Notes under the pieces: generated by a model
Databases searched by the model: none
Told to the model about the DNA's origin: nothing
The model's input: only the letters and a program-made list of their open reading frames with translations
Source of the DNA: Punica granatum
Taxonomy: Eukaryota > Streptophyta > Magnoliopsida > Myrtales > Lythraceae
NCBI RefSeq assembly: GCF_007655135.1
Contig: NC_045130.1
Span: forward strand, 22,449,363 to 22,513,362
DNA: 64,000 bases
Direction of reading: 5' to 3'
Part shown: piece after piece, positions 10,834 to 22,977 of the stretch
How the letters are laid out: each line of letters opens with the position of its first letter
Numbering within the stretch: position 1 is the stretch's first letter
Position numbers and translations under genes: made by a program

Positions 10834-11850
10834 TTAATCCCTCGATGTGTACTGATGAGGTCCAGCACTCTTGATGACCAAAATCAGCCCCGAGTCGACT
10901 TGTTCGTCTCTCGAACTGCGTGCCTCTTCCCGAATATGCGTCCATAAGTTCTGCAAGGCTTGTTCCAATTTCTTGGCACGTGCTCTAGTGACCGGTCCGG
11001 TAGAAATATGTAACTTGTCCTCATGCTCGGAGTCCGGCTCAACCCTATCACACTTGATACTCTCCCGGCAAATCGAGCTTGTATGCATTGTCATTAATCT
11101 TTTCTAAGACTTGGAATGGTCCATCTCCTCGCGGATTTAGCTTTGATTTCCTTTGGCTTGGAAACCTCTCCTTCCTGAAATGAACCCAAACCCAATCTCC
11201 CGGTTCGAAAGTGACATGCTTTCTTCCCTTGTTGGCTCGAGTGGCAGCTTGCTCGTTCTTGTGCAAGATGTGGTTCCTTGCTTCTTCATGGATCTTCTTC
11301 ACAAATTCTGCCTTTTGCTTTCCATCAAGGCTAACAATCTCACCAATAGGCAATGGAATTAAATCCAATGGGGTTAGTGGATTAAAGCCATAAACAACCT
11401 CAAAGGGAGAAAACTTAGTAGAAGAATGCATGGCCCGATTATATGCAAACTCAATGAATGGAATGCAATCTTCCCAACTTTTCAAGTTCCTTTTAATAAC
11501 AGCTCGCAGCAAAGTACCTAAGGTTCGATTTACAACCTCTGTTTGCCCATCAGTTTGTGGGTGGCAAGTGGTAGAAAACAATAGCTTTGCTCCCAATTTA
11601 CCCCACAAAACACGCCAAAAGTGACTTAGGAACTTAACATCACGATCACTTACAATGGTTCTGGGAATGCCATGCAAACGCACTACTTCCCTAAAGAAAA
11701 GGTCCGCCACATGAGTAGCATCATCCGTCTTCGTACAAGGAATAAAATGAGCCATCTTTGAAAAACGATTCACTACTACAAAGATAGAATCCTTACCATT
11801 CTTAGTCCTAGGCAAACCCAAAACAAAATCCATTGATACATCAATCCATG
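10834..11850 (-). pseudogene. Integrase core of chromovirus I
   Basis: Encodes the integrase catalytic core with [18 protein letters not shown] (first Asp), [14 protein letters not shown] (second Asp) and [13 protein letters not shown] (Glu), then [37 protein letters not shown] and LPGEYQV. A deletion with frameshift at about 11048-11094 removes the linker and joins EHEDKLHISTGPVTRARAKK. The N-terminal zinc finger is missing because the LTR at 11851 replaces it directly before WIDVSMDF. E1, with the same domain order, is on the opposite strand 1.5 kb away. Confidence 0.85.
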
Positions 11851-12246
11851 TGATGCGAACCCCACGAGACCTGCCGCAAGACCCGACAACAAAGGCTGGA
11901 AATCGAACCCGAATCGTCAAAAGAGATTAAGAGGGATGGAATACTGACCCGATGGTTATAGAAAACCAAGAACCAATATTATAAATAGCCAAGAATTACA
12001 AGCATCCAAGCTTACAATCACGGAAGGTTGCCGAAGAACAACTTAGAGGAAAATTCTCACCAGTGTAGTCTGAAGTGCCTCTAATCAGCTATTCAACCTC
12101 CTTTATATAAGCCTAGGAGAATCTGGAAACTAATAAACTTGGCAACTGGAATATCTTTAGTTTCCTAAAACCGGAATTAATAGAGGAAACTAAATAAAGG
12201 CCCCCTAGAATATTTGGCTGTCTTTTTATTCCTTATTCAGCATCTC
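11851..12246 (-). repeat. 3' LTR fragment of C1, interrupted by element A
   Basis: Begins TGATGCGAACCCC at 11851 and abuts the integrase of element I (possible target duplication ccatg at 11846-11850; its partner was not found). It runs to the TSD of element A at 12242-12246 and resumes at 43002. A TATA-like ttatataag lies near 12111-12119 (minus-strand sense cttatataa). Confidence 0.6.
12242..12246. other. Target-site duplication of element A, left
   Basis: The sequence atctc matches the five bases after the other end of element A (43002-43006). Five bp is the usual length for Ty3/gypsy integrases. Confidence 0.85.
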
Positions 12247-14847
12247 TGTCACGACCCGAAACTTATAGCCGAGTTTCCCCTCTATTCCTTAATATCCATT
12301 ATCATATACGCAACTCATATACGTATAATCTATTTCCCTAATTCTCAATACATTAAACCACCCCAACAAGCTCTATATAAACATATAATGACCTAACCAA
12401 TTCAGATATATGCATAAAACTCTCAAAGATTTCTCAATTGCAACCATCTTGCAACATAGACTGAACGAAAAGCTTTCATATATATATATAGCATACTTCT
12501 ACAACACATCCAACCTTTAAACTAACTCGGCATGCTCTACATGAATATATAATGAGTCTAACGGATTCTAATGTACATAAATGCTCTCCATAGTGTGTTC
12601 AGCTACAACCATACTACTAAACCAACTAACAAAAGTTTCAGGTCGTAACAAGATTGTAACACTTACTACCTATACTATGGGTGGGCCTACTTGCCAAAAT
12701 CCTTTGCGCTGATCCCCGTTATCCAAAGCCCTCCTGTGCGGCTAGTCTAGCTCCTAGCTCATCTGGAAAAATGTATGCAGGGGGTGAGCTGCAACTCAGT
12801 GAGTACTATATTCCAAGGTAAAATGAGCTAATATGTTACATCACAATTCACCACAATAAATCATATATCTATTTATATATACATATTCCACCAGATATGG
12901 AATCCAATACCAAGATCATACTTTCACACAACTCATATGGCAACCAAATCCAAACAACAATAATATAGCCATAGGGTTGCATTTCCTCGCAACAGAGTTA
13001 TGACGGTACCGTGACCCCGCACATCTCACTCATACCATTCTCAACTTCCAACACCCACATCTCATCAGCGGGGGCCGCCCATTAACCTCTGGCGGTAAGA
13101 GTTGACCTTCATTTATATTCCGCCGGTCCAGCGGCCGATCAGGCCCCTTGTTTATATTCCGCCGGGTCCAGCGGCCGATCAGGCCCCTATTTATATTCCG
13201 CCGGGTCCAGCGGCCGATCAAGTCCCTATTTATATTCCGCCGGGTTCGGCGGCCGATCAAGTCCCTATTTATATTCCGCCGGGTTCGGCGGCCGATCAGG
13301 CCCTTTTTATAATCCGCCGGGTCCAGCGATCCCATGGCTATAGTGCAACCATCACAAGCATACTAAGCATACACATCAACTATGTTCTGCAATCATTCAG
13401 CCACCATCACCTCTATAACCATACACACACACACACACACACACAGATATATATATATATATATTTATTATCATTTTACGATGGAAGAAAGTACTCACAA
13501 ACACCCCTGAAATGACCACTTAATGAATCGAGCCTTCCGGAGGTATAGTCTCAGTCTCCCCAGCCCCTATCCAGTTCAAGCACAAAGGTTAGATAATATA
13601 CTAGATAAGGGTGAAAATATGCATCAATTCACCTCTTGTGCTATTTCCTGAATGTAGCTATAATATAAGATGTTTATAATTTACAAATGCTTCTTCCCTA
13701 TCTCTTTTGATTTCTACCTAACTCTTTAAATAGAGAACAATGCAAAATGCTATACACATGTATCTCTCAAATTATATCAACTTAGGATTCATCACAATAT
13801 ATATCAAATGGATGACCAATTTGATCAGCCAAATTCAGGAAGAGTGCAAGGAATTCTAAGTACTTCTTTGGTTCCGAAATACAAATAAATAATAGCTTAT
13901 TCAATCAATCCATCACATGATATCATTATAATGCATGATAAATTTTCAATTCAGTTCCCTTCTCTAGTCCATGGTCAGCTCACAGAGTAAAATGTATGCA
14001 TATATATACCTATGCACACACACTTGTCTACATCTATATATGTGTATATATATACTTTCAGAAGGGCATAGCTATGTGCCTTAGAAACCCACCAATTTAA
14101 CCAAGGGTTTTGCCCCCTGTACCACAACCGAATTTTTCAACCCATATAAGTGACCAAACTCATCCCAAAACAACATAAGACTAACTCCAAACATATATCC
14201 AACTCAACTTATATCATTTAGGAGAAGCTACCAATCTCAACTTATATCATCTAGGAGAAGCTACCAATCTCAACAACTAAAATTCTCAATCTAACCTAAC
14301 TGAAATGGATGCAAGAAGAGCCACAACTATATACAACATAGTGAATATGGATGTTTAAATCATAGATAATCAACTTACTAATCAATATTTTCGGACTTAG
14401 CCTTCTTCCTCTTCTTCTTCTCCCAGAATTTCTCAACTCGGCTCACTTATCTCTCTCTCTCTCTCTCTCTTCTGGTTCATTTTCGTTTTCTTTCAGCTAG
14501 GGATAGAGCAAGGGAGGGTATGGCTTAAATAAGGAAGAAAAGAAGAAAAAGAAGGTGGTCAAAGATGGTCAAAGGCAGTGGGAAGGAGATGGCTGCTGAA
14601 GAGGAGGCCACTTGGCCCATTCTACACCCATCTCTATCTGATTTCTCACCTTTTTCGTTTTTTTTTATTATTTTTTTTCTTTCATATAGATAATGATCCA
14701 GCCACAAGTTGTGGTATATTAAATACATTTAAAGATCCAGCCAAAAAAATAAGGGTATATTATATACATGTATGTTATGTAACCATGCATGTGCATATGG
14801 ATATGTATATGAGCATATATGCATGTTTGGTGGACACTAGCCTCACA
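12247..14847 (-). repeat. 3' LTR of element A (2601 bp)
   Basis: TG at 12247 and CA at 14847. It differs from the 5' LTR by one extra 39-bp unit, by keeping a stretch of about 26 bp near 12490 that the 5' LTR lost, and by scattered substitutions. A TATA-like ttatttaag (minus strand) is near 14523-14531, followed by a purine-rich transcribed side (CT repeat at 14451-14470). Confidence 0.9.
13110..13318 (-). repeat. GC-rich 39-bp tandem array inside the Tekay LTR
   Basis: Six units built on ccgccgggtccagcggccga joined by tttatatt. The homologous arrays at about 1902-2075 and 41302-41475 have five units. The array is GC-rich inside an otherwise AT-rich LTR and is read through by open frames on both strands, which I regard as by-products. 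Confidence 0.8.
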
Positions 14848-14860
14848 ATCTCCCCCAATA
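14848..14860 (-). other. Polypurine tract of element A
   Basis: The minus strand reads ttgggggagat immediately before the 3' LTR. This is the expected primer site for plus-strand DNA synthesis. Confidence 0.75.
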
Positions 14861-14904
14861 ATGAAAATTTCGTCCCCGAAATTATTTACCTGATATTGGG
14901 AAAA

Positions 14905-16400
14905 GGTATGGATAGTTGACTCTCATAGAATCCTCGGTTCCCAAGTGGCTTCTTCTATCGAATGACTCGTCCACAACACCTTTACTAATGGAATTCTCTT
15001 GGTTCGAAGGACCTGCTCTTTCCATCTAAGATCTCCACTGGCTCTTCCTCATATGTCAAGTCCTCATTTAACTCCACCGGTTGATAACTCAAAACATGAG
15101 ATGGGCCCGGTATATACTTACGCAACATTGACACATGAAACACGTTATGAATACGGGATAGTTCAGGAGGTAGAGCCAACCGGTATGCCACCTTCCCAAT
15201 GCGCTCGAGAACCTCGTATGGCCTGATATATCTGGGACTAAGCTTCCCTTTCTTGCCAAATCTCATAATACCCTTCCACGGTGATACCTTTAAGAAAACT
15301 CGATCCCCTTGCTGAAACTCGAGGTCCTTTCTTCGTTTATCAGCATAATTCTTTTGTCGCCCTTGAGCGGTCTTTATTCTCTCTCTGATAATCTTGACCT
15401 TTTCAGCTGTTAGGTCGACTATTTCCGGTCCAGTTAATTGCCTCTCTCCAACTTCGTTCCAACACAATGGTGTTCGACAAGCCCGACCATAAAGCGACTC
15501 ATATGGTGCCATTCCAATACTAGATTGATAGCTGTTATTATACGCGAATTCCATCAAAGGAAGGTAGTCATCCCAGTTACCTTGAAATTCTATGATACAC
15601 GCTCTTAACATATCTCCTCCAATGTCTGAATGGTCCTTTCGCTCTGCCCATCTGATTCGGGATGAAAAGCAGTGGTCAAATTCAGCTTCGTGCCCAGAGC
15701 AGTAACAAAACTATTCCAGTACTTGGAAGTAAAATATGAGCCTCTGTCTGATACTATAGATACCGGCACACCGTGCAACCTCACAATCTCTTTAATGAAT
15801 AATTGTGCCAACTGATCAGCACCAAATGTAGTTTTAGTTGGTAGGAAGCGAGCGGATTTAGTCAGCCTATCAACTATCACCCATATAGAATCATGTCCCC
15901 TTCGTGTTCGTGGAAGTCCCGAGACAAAATCCATGGTGATCTTTTCCCATTTCCATTCAGGTACCGGAAGAGGTTGTAATAACCCGGATGGGTGCTGATG
16001 TTCTGCCTTAACCTGCTGACATACTAGACACTTAGCGACATATTCAGCTATCTCCTTTTTCATGTTATACCACCAATAACTTCTCTTCAAATTATAATAC
16101 ATCTTGGTGCTTCCCGGGTGCATCGCATATGGTGAGCTATGGGCTTGTGCAAGAATCTCTTTCTTCAACTCAGCATCGTCAGGTACACAAATTCGATTCC
16201 CAAACATAAGTGTGTCATCCTCCTTCAAAAGAAATTCAAACTTCTTGCCTTCCTTTACTTTGCCTTCCTTAATCTTGTTTTTCATCTCTACCAAAAATGG
16301 ATCTACTTGTTGCGCTTCTCGAATTCGATCAATTAGCACTGGCTTCACATCATAAATAGCCATCAATGTTCCAGAACTGGTCGCCTCTAGTTTAACTTCC
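14905..16400 (-). pseudogene. Integrase with chromodomain of element A, two frameshifts
   Basis: Integrase joins element cDNA to the chromosome. From 16400 the frame encodes the zinc-binding region (HPGSTKMYYNLKRSYWWYNM, KCLVCQQVK), then the catalytic triad in ITMDFVSGLPR, IVSDRGSYFTSKYW and DGQSERTIQTLE. A two-base insertion at about 15608-15611 shifts the frame. The next frame (15611-14985) has CIIEFQGNWDDYLPLMEFAY, LSPRYIRPYEVLERIGKVAY, HNVFHVSMLRKYIPG and the start of the chromodomain (YEEEPVEILD). A one-base loss at about 15030 shifts it again; the remaining chromodomain (PLVKVLW, SIEEATWEP) continues to about 14905. The RNase H-integrase linker is cut by element B. Confidence 0.85.
16396..16400. 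other. Target-site duplication of element B, left
   Basis: cttcc, identical to 37015-37019 on the other side of B. Confidence 0.9.
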
Positions 16401-19400
16401 TGTGCGCACCCGAATTTAATCTCGTCGGGGCACGCATGCGCGCGCCTAAGCAAACGCGGCTTGGGAGTGTCCACCTTCCCGGGGACGCGCGACGGACGCA
16501 CGTGAGAAGGAGTCGCCACTTGCCATTTTACGACCCGAAGGTCGAGGGCCGGCAAGTTACCCGGGTCTAGGGGCACGGGGTACACCTAAATGCTAAGGCA
16601 ATGGTCGTACGGAACCGGAATTCCGGATTTGGGGGTTCTGTTACGTGCGGGCCTATATCCCGCACGCCCTTTCGGTACTCTAGCTTGCTAGGCTTGCCAT
16701 TTTGTTTATTTACCGCGTGATTTAAGGTCGCACTTGGCTCGCTCGTTTTGACACCGTAAAATCGATGAATCGATTGAGTTGGGCCAAGAATCCGAAGGAT
16801 ACGTAGGCTTGTGAGTCAAGGGATCGGTTCGCTATCTTAGCGTTACAGTTCTTCGGACCGTGATGGTCGATTCCCTGCGCGAACCGAGACCATGATTGTT
16901 CAAACTTGCTCATCCCTTGGCGACGATAGACCAACTTAATCGACTCGACACTCGGACCTCCTGCCCACCAATCGGAATCCTTACAAGTACACGAATGAAT
17001 ATACAAATAAAATCCTCACAATGTACGCTCGAATAAATACCGAATACAACTGAATGAAATAAATGGATTCCGATCGGCTTGCATTGGGTCAATATTCCGC
17101 TCCGGCTCACCGTGTAGTTTGAATAACCGATAAACAAATTAAGGCAACGCGGGCTCAAGGAGTCGGGGGTCGGGTCCGATTGAACCGGTGGTTTGCAGGA
17201 GAACCGATTAGTTCCCACTATAACCGTCAGACCAATCGAGCTCCCGGGTGATATCTAAACATGTTTCACGCGCTCAATCCGAATCCGCCTTCCACATAGG
17301 CCGTATTCGGAGTGTGACGGTGAATCGAGGCTAGATCCCATTCCGCACTCGGGTTGCACGCGCTCGGTGAATTAGGAGGCGTTGGACCTCGTGTTCGGTA
17401 GTTTGGGGCATCGGACCCCGTGTAACACGTAACCTATGGGCTCGGGCCCGAATCGCGATAAATCATCATATGCGAAGACAAAACAGAAGAAAACTGATAA
17501 AACTGACACAATACAGACAACAACCGACAATCGTCGGTGAATACAGACAAGTGGTGTATTAAGTCGAATGTAAGTGACTTAATCAGTTATTACCCGTGGT
17601 TGATTGGCAAACAATGCATCTAACCTAGGCAAACATAGAGGGCGGGCTAGGATAAGGTTCTAAGCCGATTACATGTGTGTGTTTGTTTTATGACTCTTAT
17701 TCAGTTAAGTGTCACTGCGGTTTCACTGAATTAGCTAAACTCGTGTTTTGACTCCAGATTGGAATCTAATATTCCACCTATCCATTATCTAATGTTTATT
17801 TAAGTCAAGTACATGATTAATCCGGTTGTTCGTATCTTGTAACTGAAATAAAATGATCCCCACTGAATCTACAATAGGAAGAAGGAACCACCGAAGACGA
17901 ACGAAATGGGCCACACGAATGAAACTCGTACCCGAACGGGTTGCCCTTTTTCATTCATAGTTCTAGGTGTTTCCAACTCCCTAAACCTAAGGTATCGGTG
18001 AATCACGGAATGACGATTATGCCTTTGGATGATAAAATCGTGGTGTTCGTATACAAATTGGAGATCGTGTTGCACGAAGGAGTCTAAGGAGGACTCTCGT
18101 ACCCCGACTCGGGCCGCCTCAAATTGGGCCCGGACCCGAGTCACGGCACGTGAGTATTCCCTAGACATCAATTCTATTCGTGTTACGCATCTCGGTATTT
18201 TGAAATTGTGAATTTTATTGGAAAAGGGCATTCACGCCATTCCGTAAATCATCGATGCGTTTTACCAATTAAGGATCAATTAACCCGATTATTTAGTCCA
18301 TGTGACTTAGTTAACCGAATGATGCGCATCCCGTTTTCCCATTTGTGAAATCCTTCAGTGATTATTGATTCACGTTGCAATTACGGTTCCGACGTGCGAC
18401 GTCCGGATCTAGCAAGCCTAATAAATAATAATCATGTAGAATATGATTAAAGGGGAATATGATAAAAAGAAACAATTCCAAGGGTCGTCTTCGGAAGGAC
18501 GGAAAGACCAAACGAGACTCCAAGGAATGGAAGGAGGGCTCGGCCATCCCCAAATGTGATCGGCCGAACACTCCTTGACCCGGTTCGAATCTCGATGGGT
18601 CTTTCGTGTCATTCCTAGCCGATCATTGCATGCATCAAACAATCCGCACATGAGAAAGATGTATATTTCCCTAAATCGGGACTAACACGATCACGGTTTA
18701 CATGAATAAACACACAAAGCGTACAACGAGTCATATTTATGGAATTAACGAATGAACTTAATTTATTTCATGGCGGTCTTAGTGATATTACATGGGAAAT
18801 ACACGGCATCAAGGAGAAAGAAGAGCCCTAGGGGTTCGGTTAGGCCAAGGAGCCTCACGGGTCACCCATCGCAAGGGTATGGCCGTGAGCCCCCTTAGAC
18901 ATAACCGAACCATCTAAGGGCTCTCCCTCCTAGATTCCGAGCCATTCCCTTCGATAGACACCTCTTAGCCACGGTTAGGACCTTCCCGAACGTGGAGATG
19001 GTCTAATCCGAGAGAATGAAGCGGTTGTGGACTCGAAGGAGCCAAGGAGGCTCACGGCCCATCACCTATGAGGCTCGGCCGGGAGGTTCCGTGGCTCCAT
19101 CGAGTCTATATCCGTTTCATTCCCCTAGATTCGGACCACATCACGTATACATGCACGTTTACACGATCATATAGACGTAGAATAACAAGATGGAATACGT
19201 ACGTTGCATGAGGATGCATGGCAAGTTCGGATCTAAAAGAAAAATGAAATCTTGCATGCACACCGACTTTTAAAACGTATAAACACTTCATACAAGTAAA
19301 GATAGAAAGTCCTAACTCTTCTAAGTTGTAAAGGGATGTTACCTAGCCTCGTGCACGAGGAAAAGAGTCGGGGAAGTGGTCTTTGAGAGTCGGAAGACTC

Positions 19401-20689
19401 GGTTAGGGCGAAGGGCAGTAGGCGACCCGGGTAGGCGCGGCTGCGGCAACCGCGGGAAAACGGCTTGGCACGCTCGCTCCGACCACGGAACGGTGCAAGG
19501 TCGGGCTCGTTGGACTCCTAAGAGGCAGATCTAGGTGGGCACGGAAAGCTCCGAGCGTGCCGAACCCTGAATAAGTCGGAAATGATGAGAGAAGTTCCAG
19601 TGAAAACACAGAAAACTGGTTAGCGAAAATGGGCCAAACGGAGGTCGTGCACGGTTGGTCGGCCCTCGGATCGTGACCACCTCTTCACGAGAGAGGGTGA
19701 GGGTTGTGAGGAACCCTTTAAATGTGATGGCACGACTCTCCGAGGTCGTGGGATGAAATGGCACGCCGTGAGTGTTCGGTGCGCGCGGTGAGGGTCTCGG
19801 GACCCGATTGCAATTTCGGCTGGAACGGGGTCTTGGGGACCTCAAATCGAAAATCCAAGCCCGGAAATGGACTTAGGGGGTAGGAAATATGTAGGCTATG
19901 AAGTTTGAGAATTTTTGGGTTAAGTCGGGTCGGGTGGTTACCGGAATACCGGGTGGTTTTCCGGCGATTTTAGCTGGTTTCGGCCTTGGCACGGGGTGGA
20001 CGGAAGTGAGGGGATGGGCTGAGGTTTGAGAGAGTTCTTGAGAGAGATTGGCTTGAGAGAGAGTGAAATTCAAGAAGTCATTAAGTCTAATGGTGCAAGG
20101 GCTTATAAAGGGATGACTAATGGCTTGATTGAGGGAATTTAATTGCGGTTAAGGGGGACCCTAATGTGGCTGCCGAAATTGGAGGGAAGATTAGGGAGGG
20201 GTTTGTGTCTTGTAGAGTGTAGGGGAAGCAAGAGGGGTGATGGGTGTGATGGATGGGAGGAAAATTCAAAATGTGTGGTGGGGAGCTTGTTGGTGGAGTG
20301 AACCCCGGGAGCTATGTCAGAAAAGGCGTCGGTGGGGGATCGGGGTGTCCCGGCTTAAGCAGGATGTCCCGAAAATGCGCCCGGACGCGTCATTGGTCAC
20401 TTTGGCACTGAGGGGGATTTTTGAACCCCCATATCGGACACCTTTCGGTGCTTCGGTGACTCAGTGAAGAATAGTGCCACAGTGCCAGCTCTGCCGTTTT
20501 CGGGGTTCTTTGTCCGTTCGTTCTTCCGAAAGCTTTCCTTTGCTTTTCTCAGTGACCTAGCTCTTCTCCTGTTACTCATGACCCCGTGCCCGCATATTTG
20601 CCTCTGATTGCCGGGCGATGAATAGTGTCCCGGGCTTCGGTCGGGAATCCTCGTGTGGGAAGCCGGTGGACCAAAATGGGGTGCTGACA
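16401..20689 (-). repeat. 3' LTR of element B (4289 bp)
   Basis: Plus-strand ends are TGTGCGCACC at 16401 and GGGTGCTGACA at 20689. Minus-strand sense begins TGTCAGCACCCCATTTTGG. It holds small open frames that repeat in the other LTR and have no recognisable domain; I treat them as non-coding. Confidence 0.93.
20102..20110 (-). promoter_or_regulatory. TATA box candidate, 3' LTR of B
   Basis: Minus strand ctttataag, 579 bp after the LTR start. The same sequence in the same local context occurs in the LTRs of D (46898-46906), which supports a conserved core promoter at the U3/R boundary. Confidence 0.55.
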
Positions 20690-20707
20690 GCTTGCCCCTC
20701 TTTGGTT
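20690..20707 (-). other. Polypurine tract of element B
   Basis: Minus strand accaaagaggggcaagc abutting the 3' LTR. The identical tract precedes the 3' LTR of D (57190-57207). The next 60 bases inward (plus strand 20708-20770) are also shared between B and D. Confidence 0.8.
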
Positions 20708-20889
20708 GCATGCTCGGTTAGAGGATGTAGCCAAAGACCATAATAAGCATCCCCTTTTTGGGCCCGGCGACAGTTCTGATACCGTTCCCTCCCCGCTGCT
20801 GCTCGTACCTTACTTGGACGTGTCGGGACATTGCGCCGGAAGTTTAGATTGGGACGGACCCGAAGGAAAAACGGGATAGATCCGAAAGA

Positions 20890-22080
20890 AAGCAGGATAA
20901 ACCTGAACATGGAATTTAAACGCCGGGATGGACCCGAGGGGCCAGGATAGACCTGAACAGGAATTTAAAAGCCGGGATGGACCCGAGGGGCCAGGATAGA
21001 CCTGAACAGGAATTTAAAAGCCGGGATGGACCCGAGGGGCCAAGATAGACCTGAACAGGAATTTAAAAGCCGGGATGGACCCGAACTGGAAGGATAGACC
21101 TGAACTGGAATTTAAAAGCCGGGATGGACCCGAGGGGCAAGGATAGACCTGAACTGGAATTTAAAAGCCGGGATGGACCCGAGGGGCCAGGATAGACCTG
21201 AACTGGGATTTAAACGCCGGGATGGACCCGAGGGGCCAGGATAGACCTGAACAGGAATTTAAAAGCCGGGATGGACCCGAGGGGCCAGGATAGACCTGAA
21301 CAGGAATTTAAAAGCCGGGATGGACCCGAGGGGCCAGGATAGACCTGAACTGGGATTTAAAAGCCGGGATGGACCCGAGGGGCCAGGATAGACCTGAACT
21401 GGGATTTAAAAGCCGGGATGGACCCGAGGGGCCAGGATAGACCTGAACTGGGATTTAAAAGCCGGGATGGACCCGAGGGGCCAGGATAGACCTGAACTGG
21501 GATTTAAAAGCCGGGATGGACCCGAGGGGCCAGGATAGACCTGAACTGGGATTTAAAAGCCGGGATGGACCCGAGGGGCCAGGATAGACCTGAACTGGGA
21601 TTTAAAAGCCGGGATGGACCCGAGGGGCCAGGATAGACCTGAACAGGAATTTAAAAGCCGGGATGGACCCGAGGGGCCAGGATAGACCTGAACAGGAATT
21701 TAAAAGCCGGGATGGACCCGAGGGGCCAGGATAGACCTGAACAGGAATTTAAAAGCCGGGATGGACCCGAGGGGCCAGGATAGACCTGAACTGGAATTTA
21801 AAAGCCGGGATGGACCCGAGGGGCCAGGATAGACCTGAACAGAAATTTAAAAGCCGGGATGGACCCGAGGGGCCAGGATAGACCTGAACTGGAATTTAAA
21901 AGCCGGGATGGACCCGAGGGGCCAGGATAGACCTGAACTGGAATTTAAAAGCCGGGATGGACCCGAGGGGCCAGGATAGACCTGAACAGGAATTTAAAAG
22001 CCGGGATGGACCCGAGGGGCCAGGATAGACCTGAACTGAAATTTAAAAGTCGGGATGGACCCGAGACAGGGATTTGAAAT
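20890..22080 (-). repeat. 49-bp minisatellite in the 3' untranslated region of B
   Basis: About 23-24 units with period 49 bp (for example unit starts at 20962, 21011 and 21060). Each contains gccgggatggacccgagggg and ccaggatagacctgaac. Units differ mainly at the aggaa/tgggat junction. Because 49 is not a multiple of three, the array cannot hold a long frame and is unlikely to be coding. D has a homologous array in the same sense and position. Confidence 0.95.
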
Positions 22081-22700
22081 TTGGAATTCATGTAGAGCGC
22101 TGTGTGATACGGCTTGCTTGGCGGTTGGATTCGGATTGCTCTGTGCGTGACGACTAATGATGACCTCTTAACACTTGTCCTTTTCTGAACATTGTTGGTT
22201 GGGGTGGTGCGGTGCATCCCTCGACGATTTCCAAGTCTTCGAGAACACGTTTCGCCGCGTGAGGCAGACGTGAGTCCGTCGGCGGGGAGCGTCCCCTGGG
22301 GTTCCTGATCGCACCTGTACATGGAAAAGAGAAGTCTACAAAAGGATGTCAGCCGCGTGAAATCGTCTAGACTACGACGCGTAAAGGAATCTATGTAAAG
22401 ATGTGTTGGGGCATGATATTGGTGGCCATTTGGAGGGCGGCCGCGTCCCTATTGAGGAATAGCTTTTCTGAGACGGATAACCCGTAGAATTATGTACATA
22501 AAGGTAATGGGAGGGATCTTCTGGGATCCTCCAAGTCAAGGATACGTTGATTCGACCCCCATTTCGAAGCGGGCCTCGAGCTCGGAGAATTGAAGAGAGT
22601 TTGCTTGCGTCGGGGAGTGCCGAACCACTACTCGGTGTAGCTCCACAGGGAGAGTGTCGCTCTTCTTTCGTGGTCAAGCCGACATTTCCCCCTAACTTTT
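22081..22700. other. 3' untranslated region of B, nothing recognised
   Basis: No coding frame with a recognisable domain. GC-rich unique sequence between the hairpin array and the minisatellite. Confidence 0.6.
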
Positions 22701-22977
22701 GCCTAGGCCGCGGGATGCGCAACAGCCTAGCGGGGTATTTTATTTAATTTCTCTCACATGAATGCTCACCTTTTGCTACGATTCCCCACGTTTGGGTGGG
22801 ATCGTACCCCTCGAGTCCTCTAACTTTTGCCTAGGCCGCCTCAAAGAGGTTTTCGACCTAGCGAGGGAGTGATTTATGCTCTCCTTTTGCCGCGACCCCC
22901 CCTTTGCGGGATTTTAAGTCGTGCCACTCGTTCCCTAGTTTTTGCCTAGGCCGCCTCAAAGAGGTTTTCGACCTAGC
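22701..22977 (-). other. Array of five alternating RNA hairpins in the 3' region of B
   Basis: In minus-strand sense: type 1 hairpins at 22977-22944, 22862-22829 and 22731-22701, with outer stem CTAGG/CCTAG and, in the first two, inner stem CCTC-TTT-GAGG; type 2 hairpins at 22924-22889 (CACGAC/GTCGCG, one mismatch) and 22806-22777 (TACGAT/ATCGTA plus CCCA/TGGG). Every hairpin is followed by GCAAAA. Type 1 is then followed by a TTAGGG-like motif and type 2 by GG(A/T)GAG. D has a three-hairpin version at 55190-55336 with compensatory changes in the stems. Confidence 0.75.

Noticed and set aside
11846..11850. ccatg as target duplication of the C1 LTR at 11851
   Set aside because: No matching ccatg at the other end of the C1 element could be identified, so it is not claimed as a TSD.
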